DNA of 64,000 nt from Bacteroidales bacterium UBA6851. Lineage in GTDB: Bacteria > Bacteroidota > Bacteroidia > Bacteroidales > UBA932. The notes below the pieces were generated by a model that did no database searches, was not told the DNA's origin, and saw nothing but the letters and a program-made list of their open reading frames with translations. Position numbers and translations under genes: made by a program. This document shows, one piece after another, positions 7,874 to 16,689 of this stretch (the first letter of the stretch is position 1; each line of letters starts with the position of its first letter). The stretch lies in contig DKDJ01000009.1 in NCBI GenBank assembly GCA_002451795.1, positions 124,001 through 188,000 of the forward strand. The letters are read 5' to 3'.

Positions 7874-8612
7874 CGACAAATTCAACAAGTGGTTTAATAT
7901 CTTCATCCTTACGGGGATGACCTTGGCTATGGTAGCCGCTACTTTGTATAAGTTGCGCTCATCACAGACCGACCACGCACTTCTTATTGTGGCCGCATTC
8001 GGCTCTCTTATGGGAGTGTTAAGCACTGTATGTTCGGCAAATGCTAAGATTCTGACTTTCCTTTTTGGGCTGTTTGATGTCAGTATTTATGGCGTTATGT
8101 GCTATATGAGCGGGAAATATGGGAATGCGGCTCTTCATCTGCTTTATTTCTTGCCGATGCAGTTCGTGGGCTTCTTCCAGTGGCGCAAACGCGGGGGAAC
8201 TTCTTCAAGTGCTAAACTTAAGGCGCGAAGACTTGGCGCCAGGTCACGATGGATGGGGGCTGGGGCGTTTCTCGTGGGTTCAGCAGTCTGCTATTATATA
8301 CTATATAGAGTGTCGGGAACTGCAAGTCCAGTGTCTAGTAGTGGAGTGGCGTCAGTGCTCAAACTTGGTATCCTGTCCGATGCTATGTCTACTATCTGTA
8401 ATATTATGGGGCAACTTCTGATGTCTACTGCTTATATGGAGCAGTGGGTGTTTTGGATAGGAGTGAATGTTTCATCTGTGGTGATGTGGGCTCTCACACT
8501 ATCGTCTTCACCCAATGACTCTTATGCTCTGATATATCTCGTCAAATATAGTTTTTATCTTCTTAACTCTCTCAATGGACTTCGTATCTGGCTTGCTCTG
8601 AGCCGCTCCTAA
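7863..8612 (+). CDS. pnuC: PnuC-family nicotinamide riboside/mononucleotide transporter
   Basis: 249 aa membrane protein with about seven hydrophobic segments. PnuC hallmarks are the N-proximal NAKILTFLFGLFDVSIYG, the FLPMQFVGFFQWRKR segment, and the C-terminal YMEQWVFWIGVNVSSVVMW and YLLNSLNGLRIW. The family moves a vitamin B3 riboside (or another vitamin, in PnuX/PnuT relatives) by facilitated diffusion. No kinase partner is adjacent, so the substrate is inferred from the family. Its end is 6 bp from the convergent end of the TonB-type gene, with no hairpin between. Confidence 0.85.
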   Translation: MNNSDKFNKWFNIFILTGMTLAMVAATLYKLRSSQTDHALLIVAAFGSLMGVLSTVCSANAKILTFLFGLFDVSIYGVMCYMSGKYGNAALHLLYFLPMQFVGFFQWRKRGGTSSSAKLKARRLGARSRWMGAGAFLVGSAVCYYILYRVSGTASPVSSSGVASVLKLGILSDAMSTICNIMGQLLMSTAYMEQWVFWIGVNVSSVVMWALTLSSSPNDSYALIYLVKYSFYLLNSLNGLRIWLALSRS

Positions 8613-8618
8613 GAAAGG

Positions 8619-11270
8619 TCAATTCGTCATCCTGATTCCGATTAGGAATTCTCTCCCACGCAAAGCCTGACTCGTGCTGTTTGTGATGAATCTGTCTTGA
8701 GATATATTGTCGAGAGAGGAAATATTAAGCAGGTTCTGGCACGTGACGAATAGAGAGAAAAGGCTGAATTTCCACTCTGCCATAACCTTGATAAGTGGAG
8801 GAGTTACAATATGATTGTCCTTGAACCGCCTTTCGCTCATGAAGACATCGCTTGTAAGGTTAAGCCTTCTGGTAGGATATATTCCCAATATTGCATTGAG
8901 CATGAATGTACTAGCTTTGAGTCTGCTATCAATAGTCCGGATGTCAGAGTTGTCCCAGCTACCTGTGACTTCCGCTTGCAACCATCTTACAGGGTTGCTT
9001 TTGAGAGAGAGCCTTATGTCCTTGGTGAAAGTGAGCGAATTGTAGGGAGAAGAATTGACATAGTCTTCAGAACTTGTGCTTGTCAGTCCGCCTGAGAGGC
9101 TGATGTTCAGTGTTTTTGCTCCTATGTATTTGGATAAGATTAGCCTGATGTCTGACGAGGTGCTTGAAGACGTTGTCGGTAGGAACTCCTTGATATAGAA
9201 GTTCCCTTTTATGGTATACATGGGAGCTGTGCCGTCTGAATACTTGTAGTGTGATGCCTTGAGTGTAGCGAAGAAGAGATTAATTACGTCTGAGTATTTG
9301 ATGTTCATATTTGCATCAAACATGTTACTACTATGGAAAGTGTCACCGTATAGCACTGTCCTATAGTCAGTCATTATGGTTGTCCTATTGATTGTACCTG
9401 GTGAAGAAGGTTTTTTGGAGAAGGATGTTTGGATCGAGCCCGACAGACGATTGCCAAAATTGCGTTGGAGATACACCTGCGGTTGGAAATAGGGAGTCTT
9501 GACCTTCTCTCCTATGTTAGGAAGTATTGCCATGTAGCCTACTGGGATGTTAAGGGTGACTTCTGTCCGTCCGATATATTTCGAGATGACGGCTTTTACT
9601 TCTTGAGATAAGTAGAAGATTCCGTATCTTCCGTTGATAGAAGTACGTGCTAGTATGTCTTCGAGTGAGTTGGAGAGCACTGTGTTTCGACTGATATAGC
9701 CGACTTCAAGACTTGGCACAAGTTTGATTTTAAATCCGTGCAGATGTGTGGTGAATTCGGCTGAGTTGTTACTCTTGTATGAACTTTCCTGGTATGACTG
9801 GTTTACGTTTGTCCAGAATTTCCCCGAACTGGTGGGGAAATAGGTGTAGTACATTGAATTATGGGTATTGCGGACGAAACTGTTTTTACTTGCTGCTTCT
9901 ACTGAGAAAATCTTATACTTCTTAGCCCATACAAGGTTGTCTTCTATCTTCAGAGAAGGAAGTGTGTAGTGCTGTCTGAACTCATCATTGCTATCGGAGT
10001 CGGGACTTGTGCTATATGCATTCGTTTTGGTGTCTGAACCTGTGTATTGGGCACTCATCAGAAATTCATTTGAAAAGTACCGTTCGGCTTTGTTGTCTTC
10101 ATAGAAACTGCCGACTCTCAGGTAGCTTGTCCTTGAGTTGATTTCATCGTTCTGGACCAGCCTATAGAAATAGTCCTCACCCACGAGCGTGATGGTTTCC
10201 TCCTTTGAATACTCATTGCTCCTGAGATTATATGAATAGTTGGCTGAAAACCGGACTTGACGTGTACTGTCTATCTTTATAAGTTGGTTAACAGTGGCTA
10301 ATGCGGCGGTATTGTCCACATAATACTCATCCGGGATATCGGCCTTTGGGAAAGTATTTGTGAGAGGGGTCCTAAAGTCTTTCTCTATAACTCCAGGAAT
10401 AAAGTCAAAAGATTGTATATTGCCATACGGCTTTATCTGCAGCTCCTCTTCATAATTCTGCCCAAGGTTATTTGCCTTGACGAGAAATAGCTCCTGCCTT
10501 TTCTTGCCGAACTGGCTTGCCATAGCCTTGGCGCTGAATAACGGAAACACTGGCGCTCCGAGGCTTGCGTCTGCACTTCCAATCCAAGTGTTTCGATAGT
10601 CTTCTTTCAGTATGATATTGATGGCTGTCTTTCCTTCTGAATCTGTGTTTTTAAGAGCTTTGACTGGCTGATGGTTGAGATACACTTCCACTCTGGCAAT
10701 CTTGTCCGCGTCAAGGTTGTTGGTAATGACCCCATATCCTCCACCCATAAGATCCATGCCCTCCACATAGAATTTCCTGATGTATTTGCCATTGTACATT
10801 ATGCCCCCACCTTGTGAGATACTTATATTGGGGAGATTCTTTAGAAGGTCTCCAAGAGACCTGTCGTTTTCTGTCTTGAATGCAGATGCTGCATAGTCCA
10901 ATGTGTCTCCTTGTGCCATTATGAGACTCCCTTTTTTAACTGCTTCATTTAGCTCCAATGCTTTTCGAGTGAGTCTGATGGTGATATTGTCCCTAAGCTT
11001 GTCAGTCTTGAATACCTCATAGCCCAGCATAGACACGCTGATTCTTTCTGGCGCTTTTGGGCAGCTCAGTAAGAATGTCCCATCAGATTCGCTAGTACAA
11101 TAGCCCAATAATTTGTTGTCGGAGAAAGCACAAATATAAACTCCAGGAACAGGCGCGTTATCTTCTTTGTCAACGACTGTTCCTCGTATGATATTCTGTG
11201 CCAATACGTTTATTGGGTTTAATAGAAAAAGCAGTATCGTGATAAGGGTGATGTCTCGGGCTCTCATCAT
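8619..11270 (-). CDS. TonB-dependent-receptor-like outer membrane barrel with carboxypeptidase-regulatory N-domain
   Basis: 883 aa. A signal peptide ends near residue 24 (INVLAQ). Residues about 27-105 form a carboxypeptidase-regulatory-like beta domain (IRGTVVDKEDNAPVPGVYI), about 120-225 a plug-like segment (LKNLPNISISQGGGIMYNGK, then VEVYLNHQPVK), and the rest an outer-membrane beta-barrel of the OMP_b-brl class. No TonB box was identified. The start overlaps the stop of the GLPGLI gene as TAATG, so the two are coupled. Pairings of this barrel class with GLPGLI proteins recur in Bacteroidota; a role in export or uptake of a peptide or substrate is inference. Confidence 0.8.
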   Translation of the reverse strand: MMRARDITLITILLFLLNPINVLAQNIIRGTVVDKEDNAPVPGVYICAFSDNKLLGYCTSESDGTFLLSCPKAPERISVSMLGYEVFKTDKLRDNITIRLTRKALELNEAVKKGSLIMAQGDTLDYAASAFKTENDRSLGDLLKNLPNISISQGGGIMYNGKYIRKFYVEGMDLMGGGYGVITNNLDADKIARVEVYLNHQPVKALKNTDSEGKTAINIILKEDYRNTWIGSADASLGAPVFPLFSAKAMASQFGKKRQELFLVKANNLGQNYEEELQIKPYGNIQSFDFIPGVIEKDFRTPLTNTFPKADIPDEYYVDNTAALATVNQLIKIDSTRQVRFSANYSYNLRSNEYSKEETITLVGEDYFYRLVQNDEINSRTSYLRVGSFYEDNKAERYFSNEFLMSAQYTGSDTKTNAYSTSPDSDSNDEFRQHYTLPSLKIEDNLVWAKKYKIFSVEAASKNSFVRNTHNSMYYTYFPTSSGKFWTNVNQSYQESSYKSNNSAEFTTHLHGFKIKLVPSLEVGYISRNTVLSNSLEDILARTSINGRYGIFYLSQEVKAVISKYIGRTEVTLNIPVGYMAILPNIGEKVKTPYFQPQVYLQRNFGNRLSGSIQTSFSKKPSSPGTINRTTIMTDYRTVLYGDTFHSSNMFDANMNIKYSDVINLFFATLKASHYKYSDGTAPMYTIKGNFYIKEFLPTTSSSTSSDIRLILSKYIGAKTLNISLSGGLTSTSSEDYVNSSPYNSLTFTKDIRLSLKSNPVRWLQAEVTGSWDNSDIRTIDSRLKASTFMLNAILGIYPTRRLNLTSDVFMSERRFKDNHIVTPPLIKVMAEWKFSLFSLFVTCQNLLNISSLDNISQDRFITNSTSQALRGREFLIGIRMTN

Positions 11271-12145
11271 TATTTACTTTTCCAATACTCTACCGGGATG
11301 ATGCTTATCCGTTCTTTCTGTACCGAGTCTGATAAACTTCCGTCTTTATTTAGCTGTTTGCTGCTTAGTATGCCTAATAACTGGTTTTTCAGACTTGCGT
11401 CATTTTCGATTTTGTCATGAAGAAGCCCCATTTCTTTAGGCGAACCTGAGAAGAAATACTTTCGTTCGTTTGGACGAGGGGAACAGAAAGACGACAACTG
11501 CTCGTACCGTGAGTCCGTGTCTTCCATTTCGCTTATATATCGGTAACTGAAATCAAAGAGTTTCTCAGTGTCTCGAGCTTTGAGTATAAGGCCGGGAAGT
11601 CCTGATAGTAGCCACGGGCCAGCTGAAGAAGGGATTTCTTCTGTATACCAAGCTATCCAATCTCTTCCCATAAAGTGGCATGTGGCTTTATGGGTAGTAT
11701 AGCTGCGATAAGAATAGTCACTCTCTTCGATTGTCCACTCAGGCGGGCTGTATGTATCTGAATAAGAGAGATGAATCATTCCGTCGCTTAGTAGCACCTG
11801 TGTGGTATTTCCCTTTTCAATCAAGATATAGTCCTTGCAGCTCCCAGTCAGCAATCGTGTCAATTTGCTGTATGCTTCATGGTCTACGGTTTCTCCATTG
11901 TCGTTAAATGCTATACGGCTGAGGGAGTCTATCATGAATGCGGTTTCCGAATAGAAAGCGGTCCTCTCTTTTTCGATGTCGAGAGTCATGTTCATATCGG
12001 CGTTTTGGAAACTCTCATTTTTGTACGGGTGATATCTGTATTCGTATGTCACACGCAACTGTTGTGCGCTCGCAAAGGGCGCACAACAAGCGATAGTCAA
12101 AAGAACTACTATAAGTCTTTTAAGGGTTAAGTCTTGGATCGTCAT
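11270..12145 (-). CDS. GLPGLI (Porph_ging) family secreted protein
   Basis: 291 aa with a signal peptide ending near ASAQQ (residue 28). The defining motif GPWLLSGLPGLILKA lies near the middle (about residues 176-190) and is preceded by ATCHFMGRDWIAWYTEEIP, the usual context of family TIGR01200/Porph_ging. The biochemical role of the family is unknown. It sits between a small peptide gene (overlap 26 nt) and the barrel gene (TAATG overlap), a three-gene unit on the minus strand. Confidence 0.85.
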   Translation of the reverse strand: MTIQDLTLKRLIVVLLTIACCAPFASAQQLRVTYEYRYHPYKNESFQNADMNMTLDIEKERTAFYSETAFMIDSLSRIAFNDNGETVDHEAYSKLTRLLTGSCKDYILIEKGNTTQVLLSDGMIHLSYSDTYSPPEWTIEESDYSYRSYTTHKATCHFMGRDWIAWYTEEIPSSAGPWLLSGLPGLILKARDTEKLFDFSYRYISEMEDTDSRYEQLSSFCSPRPNERKYFFSGSPKEMGLLHDKIENDASLKNQLLGILSSKQLNKDGSLSDSVQKERISIIPVEYWKSK

Positions 12146-12362
12146 TTCTGTCCTTCTCTGGTGTTTCTATGGTTCCAACATTCTTGCATTTTTCTTTTTC
12201 AAGTTCATCGTATCGGTTCAGAAGATATTCATCCGATGGGGTGAAACAGTAACTTTCATAAACTGTCGTGCACTATAAAACGTAAGCGTGGTGGTGAACT
12301 TCGGCGGTAATAGAAATTACTGACGCCATTAGGATGCCCATAGTTAAAATTAACTTTTTCAT
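12120..12362 (-). pseudogene. Small secreted Cys-containing protein gene interrupted by in-frame TAG
   Basis: From the ATG at 12362 the minus strand reads MKKLILTMGILMASVISITA, a convincing signal peptide, then EVHHHAYVL and a TAG at 12275-12273. The same frame then stays open for 50 more codons (starting CTTVYESYCFTPSDEYLL and holding three cysteines) to the TAA at 12122-12120, inside the start region of the GLPGLI gene. A good promoter sits just upstream. The simplest reading is a small exported protein of about 80 residues disabled by one base change; a sequencing error or stop readthrough are alternatives. I do not recognise the family. Confidence 0.6.
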
Positions 12363-12390
12363 AAAATAATGGTTTTGATTAGTATAGTTG

Positions 12391-12420
12391 CAAAGATAAT
12401 TTATTTTTTAAAAGCGCAAA
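12391..12420 (-). promoter_or_regulatory. Promoter of the small-peptide / GLPGLI / barrel operon
   Basis: On the minus strand TTTG (12420-12417) and TATCTTTG (12398-12391) are 18 bp apart, one short of the usual 19-21. The small ORF starts 28 nt downstream of the box. Confidence 0.65.
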
Positions 12421-12482
12421 TATTTTTAATTATTTTTTGAATATTTCTGCGTTTAAAAAATGATTTCGGTGATCCTCAAGTA

Positions 12483-12521
12483 GGTCCTATTCAGGTCGTC
12501 TATGGGGTCCGCTAAGGGGTA
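12483..12521. repeat. Four GGTC-like units at near helical spacing upstream of acpP
   Basis: GGTC starts at 12483, 12494 and 12506, followed by GGTA at 12518. The spacings are 11, 12 and 12 bp, roughly one helical turn, in otherwise AT-rich intergenic DNA between the divergent small-peptide operon and acpP. It could be a stacked half-site array for a regulator; no regulator is identified. Confidence 0.35.
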
Positions 12522-12623
12522 GATTTGGAATTTCGGATTTTTTTTTGTTAATTTGCGTGCTTTTCCTTTGAATATCAATGGAAGATAAGTTAGATTGTAC
12601 TATTAACTTAATATCAAAAGAAA

Positions 12624-12869
12624 ATGGAGTATTCAGAAATTTTTGACAAGGTAAAGGCTATCATCGTTGATAAGCTCGGTGTAGAGCCTTCTGTAGTAAC
12701 TGAGTCCGCTAGTTTCACCAATGACATAGGTGCTGATTCTCTCGACACTGTTGAGCTTCTTATGGAGTTCGAGAAGGTTTTCGGAATCAAGATTCCAGAT
12801 GAGGAGACCAGCGCTATCGTTACTGTCAAGGATGCTTGCGACAAGGTAGCTGAGAAGCTTGCAAAGTAA
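12624..12869 (+). CDS. acpP: Acyl carrier protein
   Basis: 81 aa, acidic and helical. The phosphopantetheine attachment motif GADSLDTVEL places the modified serine at residue 39-40. It carries growing acyl chains for fatty acid, lipid A and phospholipid synthesis. It stands alone here with its own terminator; the usual downstream partner fabF is not adjacent. The promoter is not clear: the best candidate box is TTCCTTTG at 12563-12570. Confidence 0.96.
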   Translation: MEYSEIFDKVKAIIVDKLGVEPSVVTESASFTNDIGADSLDTVELLMEFEKVFGIKIPDEETSAIVTVKDACDKVAEKLAK

Positions 12870-12891
12870 TTGAAATTTATTTTCATGAAAT

Positions 12892-12932
12892 AAGGGAGTG
12901 ACCAAAAGATCTGGTCGCTCCCTTTATTTTTT
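12892..12932 (+). terminator. Intrinsic terminator after acpP
   Basis: A 13-bp stem (AAGGGAGTGACCA with TGGTCGCTCCCTT, one wobble), a 7-nt loop, and a T-rich tract. It lies 22 nt after the acpP stop and makes acpP monocistronic. Confidence 0.85.
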
Positions 12933-13015
12933 ACTGAATTGTGCCGCGCAGTGCGTTGTTTTTACCTTCGATGCGAACTCCCCGATTCGTACCTTCTGAG
13001 GCTTCGTGTCTCCGC

Positions 13016-14659
13016 TTATTCTAGTGGTACTGCGAAAGTAAGCTCAAGTCGCGGTACATTTCCATTTTCACATGTCGGCCCGTTGAGAGTGGCGCGATAG
13101 AAACGGTCCTTGTCCAAAAGAACAGACTCTGTCGTGGACTCTTTTGCACTTGCAGCATACTGGGCCATCATGGCGTAACTATAATAGTTTGAATAATAAC
13201 TTCCGTAGCTACTTCCGTATCCATATCCTCCGCCATACATGCTATTATAGTAACTTTGGTAAGCAAGGTAATTGTACATGTCGCTCAATTCCTTATTGCC
13301 ACTACTGGTGGTGGTTATACTCTCGTTGGCCATAATAAGCATCCAAATATCATAACTTCCCTTAAGGAATCTTTTAGTTTTGCTGTCTTCGGCCTTGCTT
13401 TCGTCAATCTTGAGGATTTCCTGCATGTGATATGTTATATCTGGCGCATAGTTGGATAGGGACCGGTTTACATCTCCTTGATTTTCTGCACTTGAACTTG
13501 AGTCTGTAAGTCCCATGAAACTTGCCTGTCCGTCTGAACTTAGTTTTACTGTAGGGGACAATATCTGTGGCCAACGGTTCATATCCTTATAGTCGGAAGG
13601 GAATTCGAATGGAAGCACAAGACTCGCTTTGTTGATGACAGTGTGTGCAGGATCCCCGCCTTTGGCAATAATCATCTCTTCTGCCAGTCTCTTAAGCTCT
13701 GATGCCCTTATAACAGGTTTGAGTCCTCCGCCTCCCTCTATGTAAATCTTATCTGAAGCCATTCCAAGCTTTGACTGTGTCTGCTGGGAGGTCAGGTTGA
13801 GGGCATATTGTGGAAATTTTCCAGAGGAACTGTTCTGAAGAAGCGAATCAATGTCATGGAACTTGGTCGCTCCGAAATAGAACATTATGGATGTATCTTT
13901 TCTTTTGCCTTCAAACTCTGCGCTGTAGTCGAGTTGGGCGAGGTTGCCAGTGAATACACCTTCATTGCTATCGTATCCGAGTTGGAGTTTGAATATGTTG
14001 ATACGACCCCCTTCATTGGCAGGTTTGTCTGTCTCAAAATATATTCCTGGTATTTTCTTGACGTAGTTGTCGTAACTCTTGAGGTCTTCTTTCGTGAGAT
14101 TGAGGATCTTTCGTCCGAATGCTTCATTGAATTCAATGGATAGGGAGTCTCCTCCATTGTACACGGGGATTCCCTTGGTGATTCTTTCTGAAGCATGGGA
14201 CAACGGCTTGTTGCAGTCGAAGTCTTTTTCCTCATCGATAGGGGAACTGAGTTCGAAAATATTTATAGTCTGGATAATGTTCTTCTGGCTTGAGATTGCT
14301 GTGGAGACTGTATCCTTACAGATAGACATACGGAAACGCTTGAATACCGGGTTGTCTCCTATCTCAAGCGAATCTATGAACATTGGTACTAGGGTGACCG
14401 CGCTCGTCCTTGTGGTCATCCCGTACTCTTGGTCAAGTATTGCTCCCGTGGTGATACGGGTGGTTGAGAACCCCGTAAGGCTGTCTGCCATACAGATTTC
14501 TATATTGTCAAGGGGCAGAGATGCGGTGTAGAACTTGTATTTCTGCCCTAGTGGTATGAGGTCTGATCCAAGAGAGGTGTCGTTTTCTACGCATGAAAGG
14601 CAACCGAAAATAACGGCTGCCATTCCGAGAATGCGGGATCTTACTTTAAAGAGTGTCAT
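13016..14659 (-). CDS. DUF4270 family lipoprotein
   Basis: 547 aa from the ATG at 14659, chosen because it gives a basic n-region (MTLFKVRSR) ahead of the hydrophobic core and a lipobox near IFGC or CLSC. The segment ENDTSLGSDLIPLGQK just after the signal is typical of DUF4270, a Bacteroidota surface lipoprotein family of unknown function. A Gly/Tyr/Ser-rich low-complexity stretch (YGGGYGYGSSYGSYYSNYY) lies near residue 485. The start lies 14 nt inside the end of the short glycogen synthase gene upstream, a neighbour pair seen elsewhere in the order. Confidence 0.75.
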   Translation of the reverse strand: MTLFKVRSRILGMAAVIFGCLSCVENDTSLGSDLIPLGQKYKFYTASLPLDNIEICMADSLTGFSTTRITTGAILDQEYGMTTRTSAVTLVPMFIDSLEIGDNPVFKRFRMSICKDTVSTAISSQKNIIQTINIFELSSPIDEEKDFDCNKPLSHASERITKGIPVYNGGDSLSIEFNEAFGRKILNLTKEDLKSYDNYVKKIPGIYFETDKPANEGGRINIFKLQLGYDSNEGVFTGNLAQLDYSAEFEGKRKDTSIMFYFGATKFHDIDSLLQNSSSGKFPQYALNLTSQQTQSKLGMASDKIYIEGGGGLKPVIRASELKRLAEEMIIAKGGDPAHTVINKASLVLPFEFPSDYKDMNRWPQILSPTVKLSSDGQASFMGLTDSSSSAENQGDVNRSLSNYAPDITYHMQEILKIDESKAEDSKTKRFLKGSYDIWMLIMANESITTTSSGNKELSDMYNYLAYQSYYNSMYGGGYGYGSSYGSYYSNYYSYAMMAQYAASAKESTTESVLLDKDRFYRATLNGPTCENGNVPRLELTFAVPLE

Positions 14660-15464
14660 AAAAATTGCAGTAATCGTCAATGTATGTACCGTTCTCAAGC
14701 GCTTCCTGGCTGAAAGGTAATATCGGTAATCCTCGCTGCTGTGCGTAGTTTACCACATCGCTATCCGTATGCTCTGCGCCGAGAATGATGCCGTCAGAGT
14801 ATTGAACCGCTGTACGAGCAAGATTTATGCCATTGGCCTCGGTGAGCTGACTGATGTCTTCTGATGTAACCTGTCCGAAGCAGGCTTTCTCTGCGAAATC
14901 AGAAGCGAAATTATTAGCAGGCATGTCGTCGTACAATGAAAGGACTACCTTGCTTGAAGAGAAGATAGGGTCGTCTTTGTATTCTCTCTTAAGGTAAACT
15001 GGCACGAGGTGTGATATCCATCCTTGACAATGGATTATGTCTGGAGCCCACCTTAATTTCTTAACTGTCTCAAGTACTCCCCTTGCGAAGAAGATTGCTC
15101 TTTCGTCGTTGTCCGGAAAGAATGTACCGCTCTCATCAGAGAACAGATACTTGCGCTTGAAATAGTCTTCGTTGTCAATGAAATAAACTTGCATCCTTGC
15201 TGGTGATATGGACGCAACTTTGATTATCAGCGGCCTATCTACATCGCTGATGATGATGTTCATGCCAGACAAGCGTATAACTTCGTGAAGTTGGTTCTTT
15301 CTTTCGTTGATACACCCGTAGCGAGGCATGAAAGACCGGATTTCTCTCTTGTGCTCCTGAATACCCTGCGGAAGGAATCTGCCAATTTTGGAAATGGGAG
15401 TCTCCGGGAGATAGGGGTAAATCTCGGAATTGACGAACAATATTCTCTTCTTTATTTCACTCAT
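14646..15464 (-). CDS. Short glycogen/starch synthase (GT5 catalytic domain only)
   Basis: 272 aa, matching the N-terminal GT5 domain of glycogen synthases (FVNSEIYPYLPETPISKIGRF; WAPDIIHCQGWISHLVPVYL) but ending before the C-terminal GT-B domain that holds part of the ADP-glucose site. The usual lysine-bearing KTGGL motif reads SKIGR. Bacteroidota carry short versions like this next to DUF4270 genes; whether they are active synthases is not clear. A -7 box ends only 5 nt before the ATG, so the mRNA may be leaderless. Confidence 0.7.
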   Translation of the reverse strand: MSEIKKRILFVNSEIYPYLPETPISKIGRFLPQGIQEHKREIRSFMPRYGCINERKNQLHEVIRLSGMNIIISDVDRPLIIKVASISPARMQVYFIDNEDYFKRKYLFSDESGTFFPDNDERAIFFARGVLETVKKLRWAPDIIHCQGWISHLVPVYLKREYKDDPIFSSSKVVLSLYDDMPANNFASDFAEKACFGQVTSEDISQLTEANGINLARTAVQYSDGIILGAEHTDSDVVNYAQQRGLPILPFSQEALENGTYIDDYCNFYDTL

Positions 15465-15469
15465 AGATA

Positions 15470-15477
15470 CAAAGATA
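15470..15477 (-). promoter_or_regulatory. -7 box of the short glycogen synthase gene
   Basis: TATCTTTG on the minus strand, 5 nt before the ATG. No clear TTTG is found 19-21 bp upstream. Transcription would begin at or next to the start codon. Confidence 0.5.
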
Positions 15478-15522
15478 CTAATTTTTTCGTTTCTTTGTAT
15501 GAGTTGGTACCGGATTATTCAC

Positions 15523-15530
15523 TATATTTG
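15523..15530 (+). promoter_or_regulatory. -7 box of the ftsX operon
   Basis: TATATTTG lies 19 nt before the ftsX ATG. The nearest TTTG (15494-15497) is 25 bp upstream, further than usual. Confidence 0.5.
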
Positions 15531-15549
15531 GGGGTTCTAAACGCGAGAT

Positions 15550-16428
15550 ATGTCCAGACAAGAAAGAAAAATGATGCGGAGGCGTATGGCTAATGCCTAT
15601 CTTTCAAGTGTGGTCGGCATCAGTCTTCTGCTTCTGCTGATTGGTGTCGCTTTGCTTGTTCTTGTCAATGCTGGCAGTGTTTCTCGTTACATCAAGGAGA
15701 GCGTGAAAGTGTCTGTCGTCTTACAGGATGATGTTTCGGACGAGTCTGCGCAGAAGTATAAGTCTTCAATTCTTTGGATGCCGTTTGTAAAGGATGCACG
15801 GGTGGTGACGCGTGAAGAAGGGAAAAAAGAGCTTGAGGATATGTTGGGAGAGGGTTTCCTTTCCGCTTTCGGTTCAGCATCCATCCCGGTCTCCGTGGAG
15901 GTTACACTTGATGCTGCGTATATGGTTCCGGATAGTCTCGACAAGGTTTCTAGTTCGCTTTCCTCTTCTCCGCTTGTGGCGGAGGTGGATGACCAAGGAG
16001 ATCTTGTGGCTATGCTGGATACAAATATCCGTAGAGTCTCTTTTGCTTTTGCTGCAGTCGTACTATTGCTGCTGTTCGTTTCTTTCGTGCTGATAGGTAA
16101 TATGGTAAGACTCAGTGTCTATGCCAAGAGATTCACGGTTCACACTATGAAATTGGTGGGGGCGACGCGCTCTTTCATTAGGCGTCCTTTCTTAAAAGCT
16201 GCGCTGGTGCAGGCAGTGGTGTCTGTTGTAGTGGCGTCGGTTGTTCTTGCGCTCTTGCTTATGGCACTCAAACATTCGTTCCCGCTACTTTACTCCATCG
16301 CTGACACGCGCTCGCTTCTTATGGCATTCGGTGCGATGCTTGTATGTGGAATAGCTGTCTGTGAGTTGAGCACCTTTGTGGTGGTTAATTCACTTGTGGC
16401 TGCCGATAAGGATGATTTGTATTATTGA
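15550..16428 (+). CDS. ftsX: Cell division protein FtsX
   Basis: 292 aa with the FtsX layout: a basic cytoplasmic N-terminus, a first membrane segment (about 19-42), an extracytoplasmic domain (about 43-160) and three further membrane segments. SVVLQDDVSDESAQKY and the loop YAKRFTVHTMKLVGATRSFI are family-typical. FtsX pairs with the ATPase FtsE to activate cell-wall hydrolases at the septum; ftsE is not adjacent. It heads an operon with DUF3098, uppP and lpxH. Confidence 0.9.
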   Translation: MSRQERKMMRRRMANAYLSSVVGISLLLLLIGVALLVLVNAGSVSRYIKESVKVSVVLQDDVSDESAQKYKSSILWMPFVKDARVVTREEGKKELEDMLGEGFLSAFGSASIPVSVEVTLDAAYMVPDSLDKVSSSLSSSPLVAEVDDQGDLVAMLDTNIRRVSFAFAAVVLLLLFVSFVLIGNMVRLSVYAKRFTVHTMKLVGATRSFIRRPFLKAALVQAVVSVVVASVVLALLLMALKHSFPLLYSIADTRSLLMAFGAMLVCGIAVCELSTFVVVNSLVAADKDDLYY

Positions 16429-16436
16429 TTTTGATT

Positions 16437-16685
16437 ATGGATGACAAGAAGATGCCTATAACTGCCAAGGGGCTCCGCATTCTGATAGCCGGTGTCCTTG
16501 TAATGGTGGCTGGTTTGGTCCTGCTCAGTGGGGGAGGAATGAGTGACCCACAGGTGTTTAACTATGATATGTTTGACTTCCGACGCCTTGTGGCTGCCCC
16601 AATTGTAATTCTCGCGGGAATCGTGGTTATAGCTGTGTCAATCCTCGGAAATTTCGGAGATAATAAAGATAACATAAAGAAATAG
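16437..16685 (+). CDS. DUF3098 family small membrane protein
   Basis: 82 aa from the ATG at 16437, preferred over an in-frame TTG at 16425 because the protein then opens MDDKKMPITAKG and does not overlap ftsX. Two hydrophobic segments (about 14-35 and 57-78) flank a short loop with MSDPQVFNYDMFDFRRLV, the DUF3098 signature. The function is unknown; the constant place between ftsX and uppP suggests an envelope role. Confidence 0.8.
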   Translation: MDDKKMPITAKGLRILIAGVLVMVAGLVLLSGGGMSDPQVFNYDMFDFRRLVAAPIVILAGIVVIAVSILGNFGDNKDNIKK

Positions 16686-16689
16686 GACT

